Below, in pieces: positions 37,661 to 50,077 of a stretch of DNA of 64,000 nt (within the stretch, counting starts at the first letter, position 1; every line of letters begins with the position of its first letter). Below the pieces are notes generated by a model. The model saw nothing but the letters and a program-made list of their open reading frames with translations. It had not been told where the DNA came from and made no database searches. A program made the translations under genes and the position numbers. The stretch lies in NCBI RefSeq assembly GCF_018691265.1, contig NW_024881330.1, positions 18,992,886-19,056,885 on the forward strand, read 5' to 3'. This DNA is from Tyto alba (Eukaryota; Chordata; Aves; Strigiformes; Tytonidae).

Positions 37661-40411
37661 CCCTGTGATAGTACATAAAATTAAAAGGCCCAGGCCATCT
37701 CATACAGAAAGATGTCATCACAGAAGTACTAGCTGTGGAAATTGAAATATTTCTCAAAAATGTCTGTTTTAAGAGAGTTCCAGTGAAAATAAGCAAGTCA
37801 CAGAGACAAAATCTGTGTAATCAGGGCTGCCAATATAGGAAAAATGACAAAATAAGTACTAATATTCTAAATAATTACTACTCATGAGATCAAGCAGCAA
37901 AGTTATAAATTACTTTCTGTTTTACAGGTTAAAATATACTATAAATAATAGCTATGAGACTTTATCAGCTACCCTATTCTGTGAATGATATAAATTAAAA
38001 TATAGTTTTGAGCAGGATGGATGAAAGTCAGTCTAACTATTTTGGCGGAAGATGATAGCCCACATATCACCATTAGTGTCCTTGGGCAAGCAGCAGACAG
38101 AAACTGATAAGAGAGGATAGTGGATAAATATGGGAGGATTAAGTTCTGAAGAGCATTGAAAAGAAACACAAGAAACAGTTTCACTAAAGGGTCTCAGAAG
38201 AAGGAACTTCACTGAGCAAAGATAAAGCTCTTAATTGGACCAAAATCCAATGAAGTCAGTGCACTTCTAATAACCTCACAGGAAATTGCACCAGGCCCTT
38301 TTCTGAAGAGGCTGTTTGGGGGCCAGAGAAAAGATTAAAATAGTCTGAAGAAGGAGTTATATAAATTAACTACATGAGATGCTGAGAATGCCATCCTGCT
38401 TAAATTTGATTTCTGCAAAAAAACAACTATTCTGTTATGTTATCTATGAATTCAAGAGAGACCTATTGTTTTCTAATGCCATACTCTCCCAGAAGTAATT
38501 TTAAATGTCCTGGAAGGGCTGAATTTAATTTTTTGTTCAGTCAGAGCTGAGCAAACCTTCAATCAGGTCCTTAGAGGCTTATGACCTACCTGTAAGTGTT
38601 GACTTATTTTTCAAACTGTATTCAGGGTTTTTTTATGAATTATTTCTTCTGAGTTTTCTTATGAAGCAAGTGTCATTTCATCATGTTTTTTAGCTGTTTT
38701 GAATTTAGTGGTGTTCTATTTCTGTTATTTTAATAGTTATAGACACTTTTAAATTTATTAACAGCTGGTGCCAATTCTTTCTTCAGAAATTAAATGTGAC
38801 AATTGAAAATCCTTAGGCATCCCACACAAGCTCGAGTGTAAGAGATTGATTGTGGAGTATGCAAAAGAACAGTTATTAAAACTGTCAGAAAATAGGTGGG
38901 AGTGTATTACTTAGATGCAGAAAAGTCTTCAGCTTCTTCCACACTGTACATGTCCCCAGGTCACAGGGTATTAACAATTTACCCAGTTGACTTAGCTCAA
39001 CATAGCAGGTAGAGCTGATTTAGACTGGAGCCTTTAGAGAGCGTGACTGCAGCCCCACCACATGAACATTTTTGTTACATAGGATTGCAGACAGACCCTG
39101 TCAAGTCACGTCAGTTTTAGCCTATACACCTCTGCAGCTTATTTCAGAGCTGTGATCATCACACTACACATATCCTATTTCTGAACAGATTTTAGAATTA
39201 CAGAATCTGTCTTAATTCTGAACAAAACCAAAAATATTTCTCTCCTTCTATCTTTTTCTTTCTTTCTGTATATACATAGGTATATTTATAAATATATTAT
39301 TAAAAAAAAATAACAGCTTTACTTTTAATAAATTTTAATACCAAATAAAAGGAAAAACAAGTATTTCAAAGCATTTTTATATATTTTCTTTAAAACAAGT
39401 ATTTTTTTTTTAAATCAGAATAATTCCTTTACATGTATAAAAGCAATGTATTGCACTTCCCAAACTGCTTTGCTAAAATTTTCACAAACAGCTTTACAAA
39501 TTGAACAAATTGCAGTTCTTTGGTCAGACACTTATGCAGCACCCGTGAAGAATAATCTAAATGACAAAATAATTAAAATACTTCTCAGACAAAACAAGAC
39601 TGTTTGTGAAAGTACCTGTTGCAACTCTCTTTTTCAATGGCTGTATTTGCTTGACACAAACCATTTGTCTTAATTAAATGGACTTCTAATCAACAAATAA
39701 AGTCTATTTGAATACATTTTGTCTACAAAGACTTATTCAGAATCTTAAATTTCAGGATGCATGTCATGCATTGTATTAGTGGGCAGCTCACTTGAAGTAC
39801 AATCACGATTCTTTGCAGATTTTGAACTTTGAGTTTCTTCCTGTACCAGCATTAAGCTCCATTTTTAGAAGTTTACATATCTGTTCAAGGATTGTTCAGG
39901 GATAAGAGAGAGAAAATAAGTAGATTTGGGAGTTGTTGGAAGCTTATATATCCTAATATATTTATTCTAACTTACATTTGAAACCTAGAAATTATTGAAT
40001 ATTAGCTTATAAACTCAACCTGACACATGAATGTTTTGATTAATTATATGTCCTACAGCAATCAAAACAGTGGCTCTCTTAATTTTCCTTAATTTGTCCC
40101 TATATTATTTAAGCCTAGGTAAGTTTTATGCAGTTCCCCATGGTGGGGAAAGATGAATCGTTCTTCTTATGACAGCTGCAGAAAACTTTTAGTAGATGGA
40201 CTCCACTCACTATTTATAGTCATTGATTTTTGTAACCATAATCAACCGCTACTCTCAGTTTTTACACTGCCTGTCACAACAGATCTTATTTAATTTATCT
40301 GTTAGTATATGAATAACTATTATTTGTGAATACATACTTTTTAAAAATATAAAATTATGGAAAGTGTTGCAATATTAGCAACTGATAACTACAAAAACTA
40401 AAATACACACT
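37661..40411. other. Unique AT-rich stretch
   Basis: No gene or repeat is recognised. Confidence 0.5.
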
Positions 40412-40415
40412 ATTA

Positions 40416-40907
40416 TGTCCTGGTTGGGGCTGGACTAGAGTTCCCGTTGGTCTGGCAGTGGGAGGAGCTGCAGCACACTGAGACCCCAGGGGCTCCCCAG
40501 GTCCCAGTGCCCTCACCTGTGCGTGGGGGCGGGGGGAGCACAGCTGGAGGGCTGGGCCTGGATTGGCCGATAGTCCATGTCATGTGACATTGTGCTCACT
40601 ATATAAAGGCAGGAGTGGGCTGGGAGGGGCTGCCAGTTGTGGGAGTGTTGCTGTGGTGCCTTTGTGTTTGGGATTGCTGGCTGGGAGCAGGTGGGTGTTG
40701 GTTGGTGGAAGGTGAGCAGCTGTATGGTACATTACCTGTTGATACTGCTGTCAGCATGTTATTCTGTTACTGTTATTCAACTGTTTTTATCTCAACCTGC
40801 AAGTCTCCCTTTTCCCCTCGGATTCCCTCCCATTCCCAAGTGGGGGGAGGGAGGGTGGGTGAGTGACTGTGGGGCATTTAGCTGCTGAGTAGGCTCAAAC
40901 GACAACA
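40416..40907 (+). mobile_element. Solo LTR, family B, copy 1
   Basis: The 492-bp element runs TGTCCTGG...ACAACA. It is flanked by ATTA on both sides (40412-40415 and 40908-40911), a 4-bp target duplication. The promoter is legible: an inverted CCAAT box (ATTGG, 40562-40566) and a TATA box (ATATAAAGG, 40601-40609). It aligns along its whole length with the LTR at 42413-42914. No primer-binding site or ERV internal sequence follows, so this is a solo LTR left by recombination between the two LTRs of a provirus. The frames at 40615-40888 are not recognisable proteins. Confidence 0.85.
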
Positions 40908-40911
40908 ATTA

Positions 40912-42407
40912 TGAGGCTGATTCTTTGAAGGTCTTGAAAGAGCAAGAAAGGAAGGCAGGTAGTAAGAAACCAGTGCTTGCAGCATTGTGAAATCTGTGCC
41001 TGAGTTGTATTTGGATGTACCCATCATCCACCCAGTGGTCATGGTCATTCACGCACAGAGCATAACATAGTAAAGTCATCTGAAATATTTGAACTGGAAG
41101 CCAGGATTTAGTTCACCCTCCACAAAAATTATTATGGACTTGTGTGAGAAAGGCTTAGCAGGATAAAAAACATAACTGACTGACATTCATAGAGAAGAAC
41201 CTTACAGTTCCAGTATTTCAAGTCAACAAACATGCCCAGAGTTTATTGGTGCTCAGATTGTCAGGTTCTTGATTTTGGATTTTGCAGTCCCAGCAAAATC
41301 ACAAGCACCCAGGTGCTGTGTTCTTGGCACACGATGCTGTTGTTTGGGGTTTAGATCCTTCAGGACCTCATTCCCCTCTACTGGGCTGCATCAGACTACA
41401 TACAGCTCACATTTTTCCACATAGTTCTCCTAGGTTTCAGATCCACTCTTTCTCCCTGTTTTTCTTAAGGCTTTCCATGTGTAATGCCTCTTTGGGTTAG
41501 TGATTCTTGATTGGTCTGAATCTGGGAAAGGTCCAATATCAGTCAGGACAACAGATGGCTTATTTTACAGAGACTAAACAAAACAGTTACGAAACAATTC
41601 GATATGATGTCTCCAACTCCGTTAGTTGTATAAAGATGCCAAATTTACTACAATAATTTACTACCAAAAGTATGACTAAGAAATCTACAGTTGTGTTTTT
41701 ACTTGCAGATTTTACCATATGTTTAAGACAACTAAATAATTTTTCTTTTATTTCTTTTTAGCTTTCAAAAATAATTTTAAAGTATCTTTCCTTAGATTAT
41801 TAAATGTATTTGAGTTTATTCCCACATATTTGGGAATAATGTTCTTTGGAAAAAAGGGAAGAATTATTAAATTGACCTTATTTGTATATTTGTGATGATA
41901 CATACTTGTCAGCCCAATTACTGGAGAGGGTTTAAATGCATGAAAAAGTTACAACATAATTAGGGAGGTACTCTTCAGGGACTGGAAATTATAACCCTTT
42001 TTGATATTAAAGTAATAGTCCATAATCCCTTCAGTGATGTCGCCTGTGAATGAATTATTCTAAGGGTAGATTACAACATTCAAACAAAATTCTAGTTTTG
42101 TTGTTACAGTTAAGATGGAAAAAGAATCGCACTCAATATTGAAACTTTCTGCTTTCTACTATTTTAAAATAACAGAAATTATTTAATCAAAAACTTTGCC
42201 TCTATCACTTATTAACAAAATAGATATTTAACAAGAGAGATAAAAATATTTTTCAAATTCCAGTTACAAAAGCAAAAAAGAATAGCTGTGTCTTCAACTA
42301 TCACTGTGCCAGTCACAATTTTGAATATTTGATTTTTTTTTTTCTTAATTTTGGAAAGAAAAATGCTCCCACGTAATTAAGATAAATATTTTTCATATAT
42401 GTTGTTT
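40912..42407. other. Spacer between two related LTRs
   Basis: This is 1.5 kb of AT-rich DNA without any gag, pol or env similarity and without a primer-binding site after the left LTR. It appears to be host DNA rather than a provirus interior. Confidence 0.65.
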
Positions 42408-42412
42408 CCTAC

Positions 42413-42914
42413 TGTCCTGGTTTGGGCTGGAATAGAGTTCATGTTCATTTTTGGTAGCTAGAAGAATGCTGATAGCACACTGAGATTTCAAGGACTCTCC
42501 AACTCCCCGTGTCCTGCCTGTGTGCAGGCGCACAAGGATTAGGGAACACAGCTGGAGCACTGGGCCCGGATTGGCTGATATTCCATGTGGTGTGACATTA
42601 TGCTTACCATATAAAGGAAGGAGTGAGTGGAAAGGGGTGTGCTCTCACTTCCAGGATTGCTGTTGTGGCATCTTTGTGTTTCAGAATTGCTAGCCGGGAA
42701 CGGGCTGGGTGTTGGTTGGTGGGTGGTGAGAAATTGCATTGTACATTACCTGTTTATACTGTCACCATTTTATTTTACTACTATTATGAAACTGTTTCTA
42801 CTTCAGCCTGCAAGTCTCCCTTTGCCCCTCTGATTCCTTCCCCATTCCCATGTGGGGGAGGGTGGGTGAGCAGCTGCATGGTGTTTGGCTGCCAACCAGG
42901 CTCAAATCATGACA
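42413..42914 (+). mobile_element. Solo LTR, family B, copy 2
   Basis: The 502-bp element runs TGTCCTGG...ATGACA with a perfect 5-bp target duplication CCTAC (42408-42412 and 42915-42919). An inverted CCAAT box (ATTGG, about 42569-42573) and a TATA box (ATATAAAGG, 42609-42617) are present. It is clearly related to the LTR at 40416-40907, and its R-like block (TTGCATTGTACATTACCTG) is shared with the LTR at 62630-63244. No internal ERV sequence is attached. Confidence 0.9.
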
Positions 42915-43057
42915 CCTACTTTGGCAACATCTACAGAATTTAGGTAATGATTGTGCTTAAAGGATGAAAATAAAGTTTCTTCTACAGTTATAGCTGTGTA
43001 GCTGGGGTATCAGAGATGTGCTTGTGTACATACCTAGTACAATTAGTCATTAATTCC

Positions 43058-43624
43058 CTAGGTGGCCCAGGAACTCCCCAGATGTGTGGCTGAACAACAG
43101 ACTAATTTGAGAGAACAGGTCACTGGAGACAAGGTGATTGCCTGAACTTCTAATACCTTCACACCAAAGTATTTGGCTGCTTGATGCAGATCTTTAACAG
43201 GTGGAAATTTGGGACAGTTCTGGAGACTCCTCCAAGAAACCCCTGCTGTGTTTGCTAATTGATAAGTACAATTTGTATATTTCAGTCTGATAATTAATAT
43301 CCTAGATGGAGCATCTGGCTGTCCTAGACAGTTCCTGCTGTTGAATAGACTAGGCTGCACACAGATAATTCTAAATAGTCAGTGGAAAAATTCTGTAGCC
43401 TCAGGAATGATCATACAGGATGGCCTTTTGTGCATATATGACAGGAGATGTTTTTTACATAAGATAATCAACAATGGTGGATCCTGCATTTGTTCAAGTA
43501 GTCTTATAGGACCATGGCTCATCTGGATACAAGAATTTATCAAAATAGTACTTTGGTGAGTCTCACCTGATGCAGCTGGAGACGTCATTGCAAGGACTTT
43601 TGCAATGGAGATTCCTTTAACCAT
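43058..43624 (-). pseudogene. Quasi-open frame of unknown origin
   Basis: On the minus strand one frame stays open for about 189 codons, apart from one TGA at 43379-43381. An adjoining minus-strand frame upstream (43857-43657) is open for 66 codons but out of phase. I recognise no domain. The segment lies just downstream of a solo LTR and is less AT-rich than its surroundings. It could be a decayed ERV or other viral or transposon protein, a processed pseudogene, or chance. No function is proposed. Confidence 0.3.
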
Positions 43625-43869
43625 ACAGATAGTGACTGACCACTCTGTTAATCAGTTCACCACATGACTGATATCCCAGGCAAAATATTACAGTAATTTA
43701 TGAAATAAATTCTATTTTTAACAAACACATATTCTGAGACTACCTGTGCAACACTGCTTTCCATTATCTCTACCATGCCAGGGTGATCCAAGTAAGATTT
43801 TTGCTCTTCTGTCGTAACATGGAAAGAGTTATCCATAACACATTGAGTTATTGGCAATTCATGTACCTG

Positions 43870-46800
43870 AGCTGAGATTTATATAAAAGCATGGCATGAG
43901 AACTTGTTTAGTGGATAGGAAGAATTAAAAATGCAATAATTCTCAGTACTGCAATGTTAAGAACTGCAAATATATTTGGGGAAAGATAAAATATTATTTT
44001 TTAAAATAATAAACACTTCTTTTCCTTTTTTACATTTAAATTACCTTACACTTGCAACTTGTAATGTTTGTACCCCTTGAATTTGTACTAAACTAGGAAT
44101 GTGAATAAAGATACTTCCTCACAGATGATAGCCATTAAGTTCCCACAAAGACTAGTAACTTCCTGAGATGTTTTGAAATAATTACTTGTAATAATCTGAC
44201 CAGTTGTTATGAACAAATTAATTAATTTTTCAATAAATTAATTTTTTACACTGTCATTTAATTTTTAGAGCACTCTGGTGTCATTGATGGATTGGAAAAA
44301 CAGGAAAATACATACCTTACAAAACATATATCTTTCAGGGGACCCAAAAACATGTGTCTCAAAAATCAGAAATATTTCAATATAAAAATTTATATACAAA
44401 TTTCTATGTAAATATAAATAAAGAGAACTAGAAAATCAGAAGAAATTTAATATCAACTTTTCAAAGAGGAAAAATAATCACATCTTATTTCTGTAAATCA
44501 AGCAGAGAAACATTGGCAGATTTCACTTTTAAAATGACAGTTTCTGTCTTTCAAATCTATTTTACAAGATGATCTATCTAACACTGCAAAACTACCTATG
44601 TCACATTGCCTCTCTCCACTTTCATGATTTTTTGCTGTCTGCTGCAGAATTTAGCTTTCCTCATTCTGTCTCTATCCTTATATATGAAGGATAAATGAGG
44701 ATTTCCATACTTTTTTTTTAATCAGTACCATATTAACAAGGGGCAAAAAAAAGGAAAATAATAATTAAGCAAAGCATCTGGTTAACTCCTCTCATTCTTT
44801 TGTTTTATTCATGCGCCGTTAAAATGTTATGACAATAGTACTATTATGTAAAGTATTTAGAGAATAACTCCTCTTCAGTTGGGAGAAATATTTTTATAAA
44901 ATGGTACCCAAAGCAAAGATTACTCCATTTTTATTATGGGGTTTATGTTGGATTATTCTGATTTTGTGTAACAATAAAAATCAGTAAGCTATATTTCCCA
45001 CACTTTAACATTCTTACTGTGTAAATACTCGCTAGTTGATAACATTGTAAATTTAGCTTTATCCTTTTCTACACTACTCTAAAAAGTTTTGATCAACATC
45101 ATGTTAGTTAACTTTACTCCCAAGGTCATGTTCTAGCAACATAAATTCTTGCAGGGAAGACGAAGGTTTTTACAAACATCGTGAAGACAATAAGAACACT
45201 GAGAACAACTGTTATAGTTGGGGGAATGCTGTTGTGATAAATGATTGTCAAAACTTAAAGGCTCTTACAAAAGGAGTCTGCAAATATGTGTTGGATTTCA
45301 AACAAACAAAAACTTCTGACATTATTTATAACCATTGTTATTAGTTTCCACATACTTCTATATCTGAGCTATTTTCTGTGAGAACATTGTCTCAGACAAA
45401 GCTTCACAAATACTTTTGAAAATATATTTGTTCAAAGATCCTTGATGGAAGAGATAGTGTAAACATTTTAAACTTACTTGGGTTTCTTTGCTGTTTATAA
45501 ATTATATTGTGATCAGATCAGGGAGCAGAAACAATTCTCTATAATGCAAGTAAGTACTTCCAATGCTGGTAAATATATAACCTGATAATTCCAAGACAAT
45601 TTGTGCAACCCAAGGCTACAACAATAATGCATACACCTAAAAAGGTTATGGTTCACCATATTACTTTGTGGCATGAGAACATTAGCCCTTTTGAAACACA
45701 GTGTAACAATCAACAGACTGAAATAAGTTCGCATAAAGAGTTTGTTGTCAATTATGAATAATTAATATGCTTTCAAATTAACCCTTTTGATAAATAATTT
45801 CTAAAAAGAGAAGAAAATATTTCTTCACTTATTTGCTTACGCTGAACAGTTCATAGTGTTAACTATTCTTTGGACAGGTGTCTCCTACTTACTAGTACTC
45901 ATTATAAAAGCATATATTAGTATAAAGCAGTAAGAAGAATTAGAAAAATATATCTAATTTATATTGGAGTACATTTTGTTTCAAATATCTGATATTTTAT
46001 TAAAATAGATATCAAGATAACATATGTTACGTAATATATTTAAATTGAGTCATGATACTTGTTCCAATTCACCCAGTCTTTGGGATTTTTGTTGGAAACT
46101 AAAAGAAGTAATGCCTTATCTACATTATCTAGGCATTTATTCATGAAGTTGGATAAATTATATTTTCAATTAGAAAGCTATATTCCATGTAATTATTAGC
46201 AACTATATTATTTCACGATAACAAAAATTTGTTTGGACTGACCAAACAAAAATTTGTTTGGACTAAATCCATAAATTAACAACAAAACAAAAACCATGAA
46301 AAAGAAGATTTTTCTTCTATAGATATAACATTCCTTAACTAAGCTGACAGCAGTACATATGACTTAAAGAACAAATGCTTAGATAAGTAATGACAGAAGT
46401 CTTCTACTGCATCAAAAAATAATGGTTGGACAAGTCATTAAGTATGTAAAGCTTTTAAAGATAAATATTCTAGAAATTAAGTTTGAAAAATAATGGCACA
46501 GATACAACATACCTCTGGGGGTTCTAATGCTATTATTGGATTGGAAAAGTGCAAGTAGAAGTAAATAATTTTTTTTGGTCTCCACAGTGAAGGTAAGTGT
46601 AAGGACAAAGAAAATAGTACTGTGAATCAGGTAGCTGCGATTTGATATCTGGGATCGTGACTGTAAAAACATTAATCCTTGGAAGTATGCTTGACAGTTA
46701 TGCCTATATGGCTGATGAAGAATTATATATTTTACTTCTGGTGAAGCATCTTTAAACTTGAAATTCAGTCAAATTTATTTTATTTATAACCTCTGTGAAG

Positions 46801-48996
46801 GAAGTGAGAAAAACTTTGCATGTTAAAGTGTTCTATTTTTTTTAAAACACTGCAATCACATAAACAAGCAAGAAGTCATTAGTGATCAATCAGTGAACAT
46901 CAAACAGCATTATCTTTGTGGAATGGAGAATGTTTCATTTCATAAAAATGCATTTAAATTGCTAACGTATTTCTGACCATTCTGTAATGAAAGTAATGCC
47001 CTGTCAAAGGCATGGTAAATCTCAGAGAATACTTCTTTCCGGTTCTGTGTCTGGTGTCCAGTCTGCAGGTAAGCATAGAAAACATACTGATATTTATGAA
47101 AAAAGATTCTCCACCAACAGTCACAAGATCACTTCTAAGTCCTCACCACCATCTCTATCTTCTACTTAATACTTGAGGAAAACACAAAAGCAAGCAACAA
47201 CAAAAGAATGTATCTGACCATTTGTACAACCCTTTTAAATGCCTGAAAATGGAGTACTACAGAATATTGTTTGATTACTAAATCAGCACATAGAAAGAAC
47301 TCAAACTATTGTGATAATGTTGCTGATACTGTGAAAAATCCATTCTGTTACTGGTCTGTTGTGACAGGGGATATTCACAGCTACATAAATTCCCCATCCA
47401 GGAGCAGTTACCTTGAGCATCCTGTCTCATTCAGTGCACACACTTTTCTTAGGATGACTCCAGAAAGAATAAAGAGCATGTAACAGAATCGTACTTTAGA
47501 GCTTATCATAAATACCAGTGCATGTAAATAGCGAATTGTGCTAATACCACTGCTAAGAATGTGTGTCTTTTTCATGACTACATTGGCTATACATAGTAGG
47601 ATGTTATATCCAATGATAACTTCAGCAGGAATCTCAGCACTATTGTATCTCTTTTCCCTGTTTATCTATGGATTTATAATAATTAAATCATGAATCAATT
47701 TACTTCATCACCCTGAATTACGTCAGCTATAAGCCATATATAATTTTCCAACTCTATAATAATAAATTCTACTTTCTTCCAGAGGCAACAGAACATGGCA
47801 GCTTTTAATTTTCCACTAGATGTTACCTGTCCTGTATAAAGCAAAAAGGTGTATACATTCTAAAATATAATTTAAGTCAACTCAAGATATGTTTCCTACA
47901 ACAAAGCCAGAGGTGACTGACCTGTCTGATTTTAGGAGCTACACGTTTTTATGTGCCTGGAAGGGGCAAGATATTTACCACGTACTGGATACCCAAAGAT
48001 GTAAGCCTATGTTACCTATGGTTTATTTCTCCCTGTACCCTGCATTGTGAATTACCCAGAAGCCTTCTTGCCATAGCATCCCTGCTCAACTATACAACAT
48101 AATCAAGGTATAAGATCCACACTTACATTAACAAAAGGCAGACCTACAATAACAATGTTACCTCCATTCAAAATACAGTTAGTCTTTATTCTGAATGTAT
48201 GAACTTGCATTTTGCCATTTATGACTATTTAACTGAGAACTTCTTATCCCTGTATAAGAGGAATACAGTCTTAATATTATTAATTACCCCAGAAATGTCT
48301 GTTTTGCAAATAGTACTTGCACAGAATTTATACATTCTACATTGTTGCTAAAACTCGGTAACGTGTGTAGTATTCCTTGTTACAAGGAGAGAGTTTAAAA
48401 AGCTCTAAGATGTTATTTTAACTTATGGGTCAGTCATTTTTAACAAGTAGGTTTACTACTTTGAAGTAGTTTTTTACAAGCCTCTAACAGACATATATTT
48501 TAGAATAATATCACAAAATCATTACTCATTTTTGCATGTCCTTTATTCAAATGCTACATTCTGAAAAGATAGAGTATAAAGAAACAATTGAGAGAAGCAG
48601 TGGGATCAATTTAACAACCGATGGTAGAAATATGGTCAGGGAAAAAAAAGATGATTCAGCTCAGAAAAGTACAAGGTTATACATCTGGGGAGAAATAATC
48701 CAAAATCAGATTCTGTAGAAGAGAACTATGGAGAGTAAGAATGCTTATAAAGACATAAGGACAGTAGCATACATCAAACCTTCCAAAACTTTTATATTGC
48801 GTTAATGTAATAAATCAATTTCACAAATCTGCAAAGATCAGGAAATGTTTATTGAATCTTAATATAGTCTAGTGAGAACATACTTCCCCAAAAGAATCCT
48901 CTGTGCAATATTTCTCTGATGTAGAGAGCACCGATGTAGACATTGACACTTCACTCTTAACTTTACAGATTTCTCACACAGAAGAAACAAAATAAT
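43870..48996. other. Unique AT-rich stretch
   Basis: About 5 kb without a recognisable gene or transposon. A 19-bp direct repeat with inverted character lies at 46221-46264. Confidence 0.5.
46221..46264. repeat. 19-bp direct repeat, 25-bp period
   Basis: ACAAAAATTTGTTTGGACT occurs at 46221-46239 and 46246-46264. CCAAACAAA (46242-46250) can also pair with TTTGTTTGG on either side. Confidence 0.95.
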
Positions 48997-49001
48997 GAAT
49001 G
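48997..49001. repeat. Target duplication GAATG, left copy
   Basis: GAATG is repeated exactly at 50073-50077 and flanks the LTR between them. Confidence 0.95.
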
Positions 49002-50072
49002 TGTCGTGGTTTAGGCCTGGTTGGTAGCCAACCACAATGCAGCAGCTCTCTCTCCCTTCCCCTCCAGCAATGACAAGGGACAGAGAGCCAGGCTTGGGGT
49101 TCAAGATAGGACTAGGATGGGGAAAAATTCCCCTTTATGATCACGAGCAAGAGGCAGACTCGTTAGGGGAAGAAAAAAATAGAACATACATTTATTACAG
49201 ACACTAACAACACATAACAGAGTAGGACAGTGAGAAGCATTGCCACATCTTGAGAACACCTTCCCCCCACCCCTCCCATCCTCCCGAGCTCAGCTCTGCT
49301 CCCAATATCTCCACCTCCTCCCCCAGTGGCGCAGGGGCAGGGAATGGGGGGTGTAGGCAGCGCTGCCACTTTCTTCATCTTCAGTGAGGGGAGTGTCCGG
49401 AACTTGTTCCTCCTGCTCCATCGTGGTCCCCCTCTCACAGGAGACAGTCCTCCACAAACTTTCTCTGACTTGAATTCCTCCCATGAGCCGCAGTGTTCCC
49501 CACACTGCTCCGTCATGGGTCAATAACTTCCTCTGACTGGATTCCCTCCCATGGCTGCAGCCCTTCCCAAGCTGTTCCGGCGTGGGACTCCCCCACATGC
49601 TGCAATCCTCCCAGCACTGAATTACAGCAGCGGGGCTACCTTTTCCCATGAGACCACGGCCTTCTTAGGGTACAGAACCTTGATCTTGCAAGCAGAAGCC
49701 ACAAGCCACAAATCAATGTCTGCTCCACCATAGATTTTCATGGGTGGCGGGGGGGGCGCCCTGCCGTCTCACCACAGGATACAGGGGTGTCTCTGCTCCG
49801 GCACACCTCCCCCCTCCTTTCTTCCTCCGTTCCTCCACTGACCTTGGTGTTCATGCAGCTGCAGCAACTCCGCCTCACAAGTCCGACTGCCCGTCACCAC
49901 GTCCCTTCTTAAATACGTTATCGCAGAGGCGCAGCTGATTGGCTCAATTTCCCAAACAGAAGTGGAGCTGACATGGAGCTGGGGGAGCTTCGAGAAGCTT
50001 CTCACAGGGGGCCGCCCAAATAGCCCCCTCCCCTGCCACCAAAAAACTCCACCACTCACTCAACCCAGGACA
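49002..50072 (-). mobile_element. Solo LTR, avian ERV (family A, copy 3, best preserved)
   Basis: On the minus strand the element runs TGTCCTGGG...CCACGACA and is 1071 bp, with an exact 5-bp target duplication (GAATG at 48997-49001 and 50073-50077). The promoter is legible on the minus strand: a CCAAT box (plus-strand ATTGG, 49938-49942) and a GATAACGTATTTAAG box (about 49910-49924). The AATAAA signal is intact (plus-strand TTTATT, 49191-49196). It retains more CpG sites than the copies at 1876 and 22845, which together with the exact target duplication argues that it is the youngest of the three. It carries two to three internal degenerate repeat units. The 5-bp duplication fits ERVL or class I ERVs; class II ERVs usually make 6 bp. 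Confidence 0.93.
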
Positions 50073-50077
50073 GAATG
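50073..50077. repeat. Target duplication GAATG, right copy
   Basis: Exact copy of 48997-49001. Confidence 0.95.

Noticed and set aside
40416..42914. A single short provirus with two LTRs
   Set aside because: The two LTRs have different flanking duplications, and the spacer has neither a primer-binding site nor ERV coding sequence.
49163..50059. Several frames of 60 to 119 codons on both strands
   Set aside because: All are inside the LTR at 49002-50072, with the same repeated peptides seen in the other family A LTRs.
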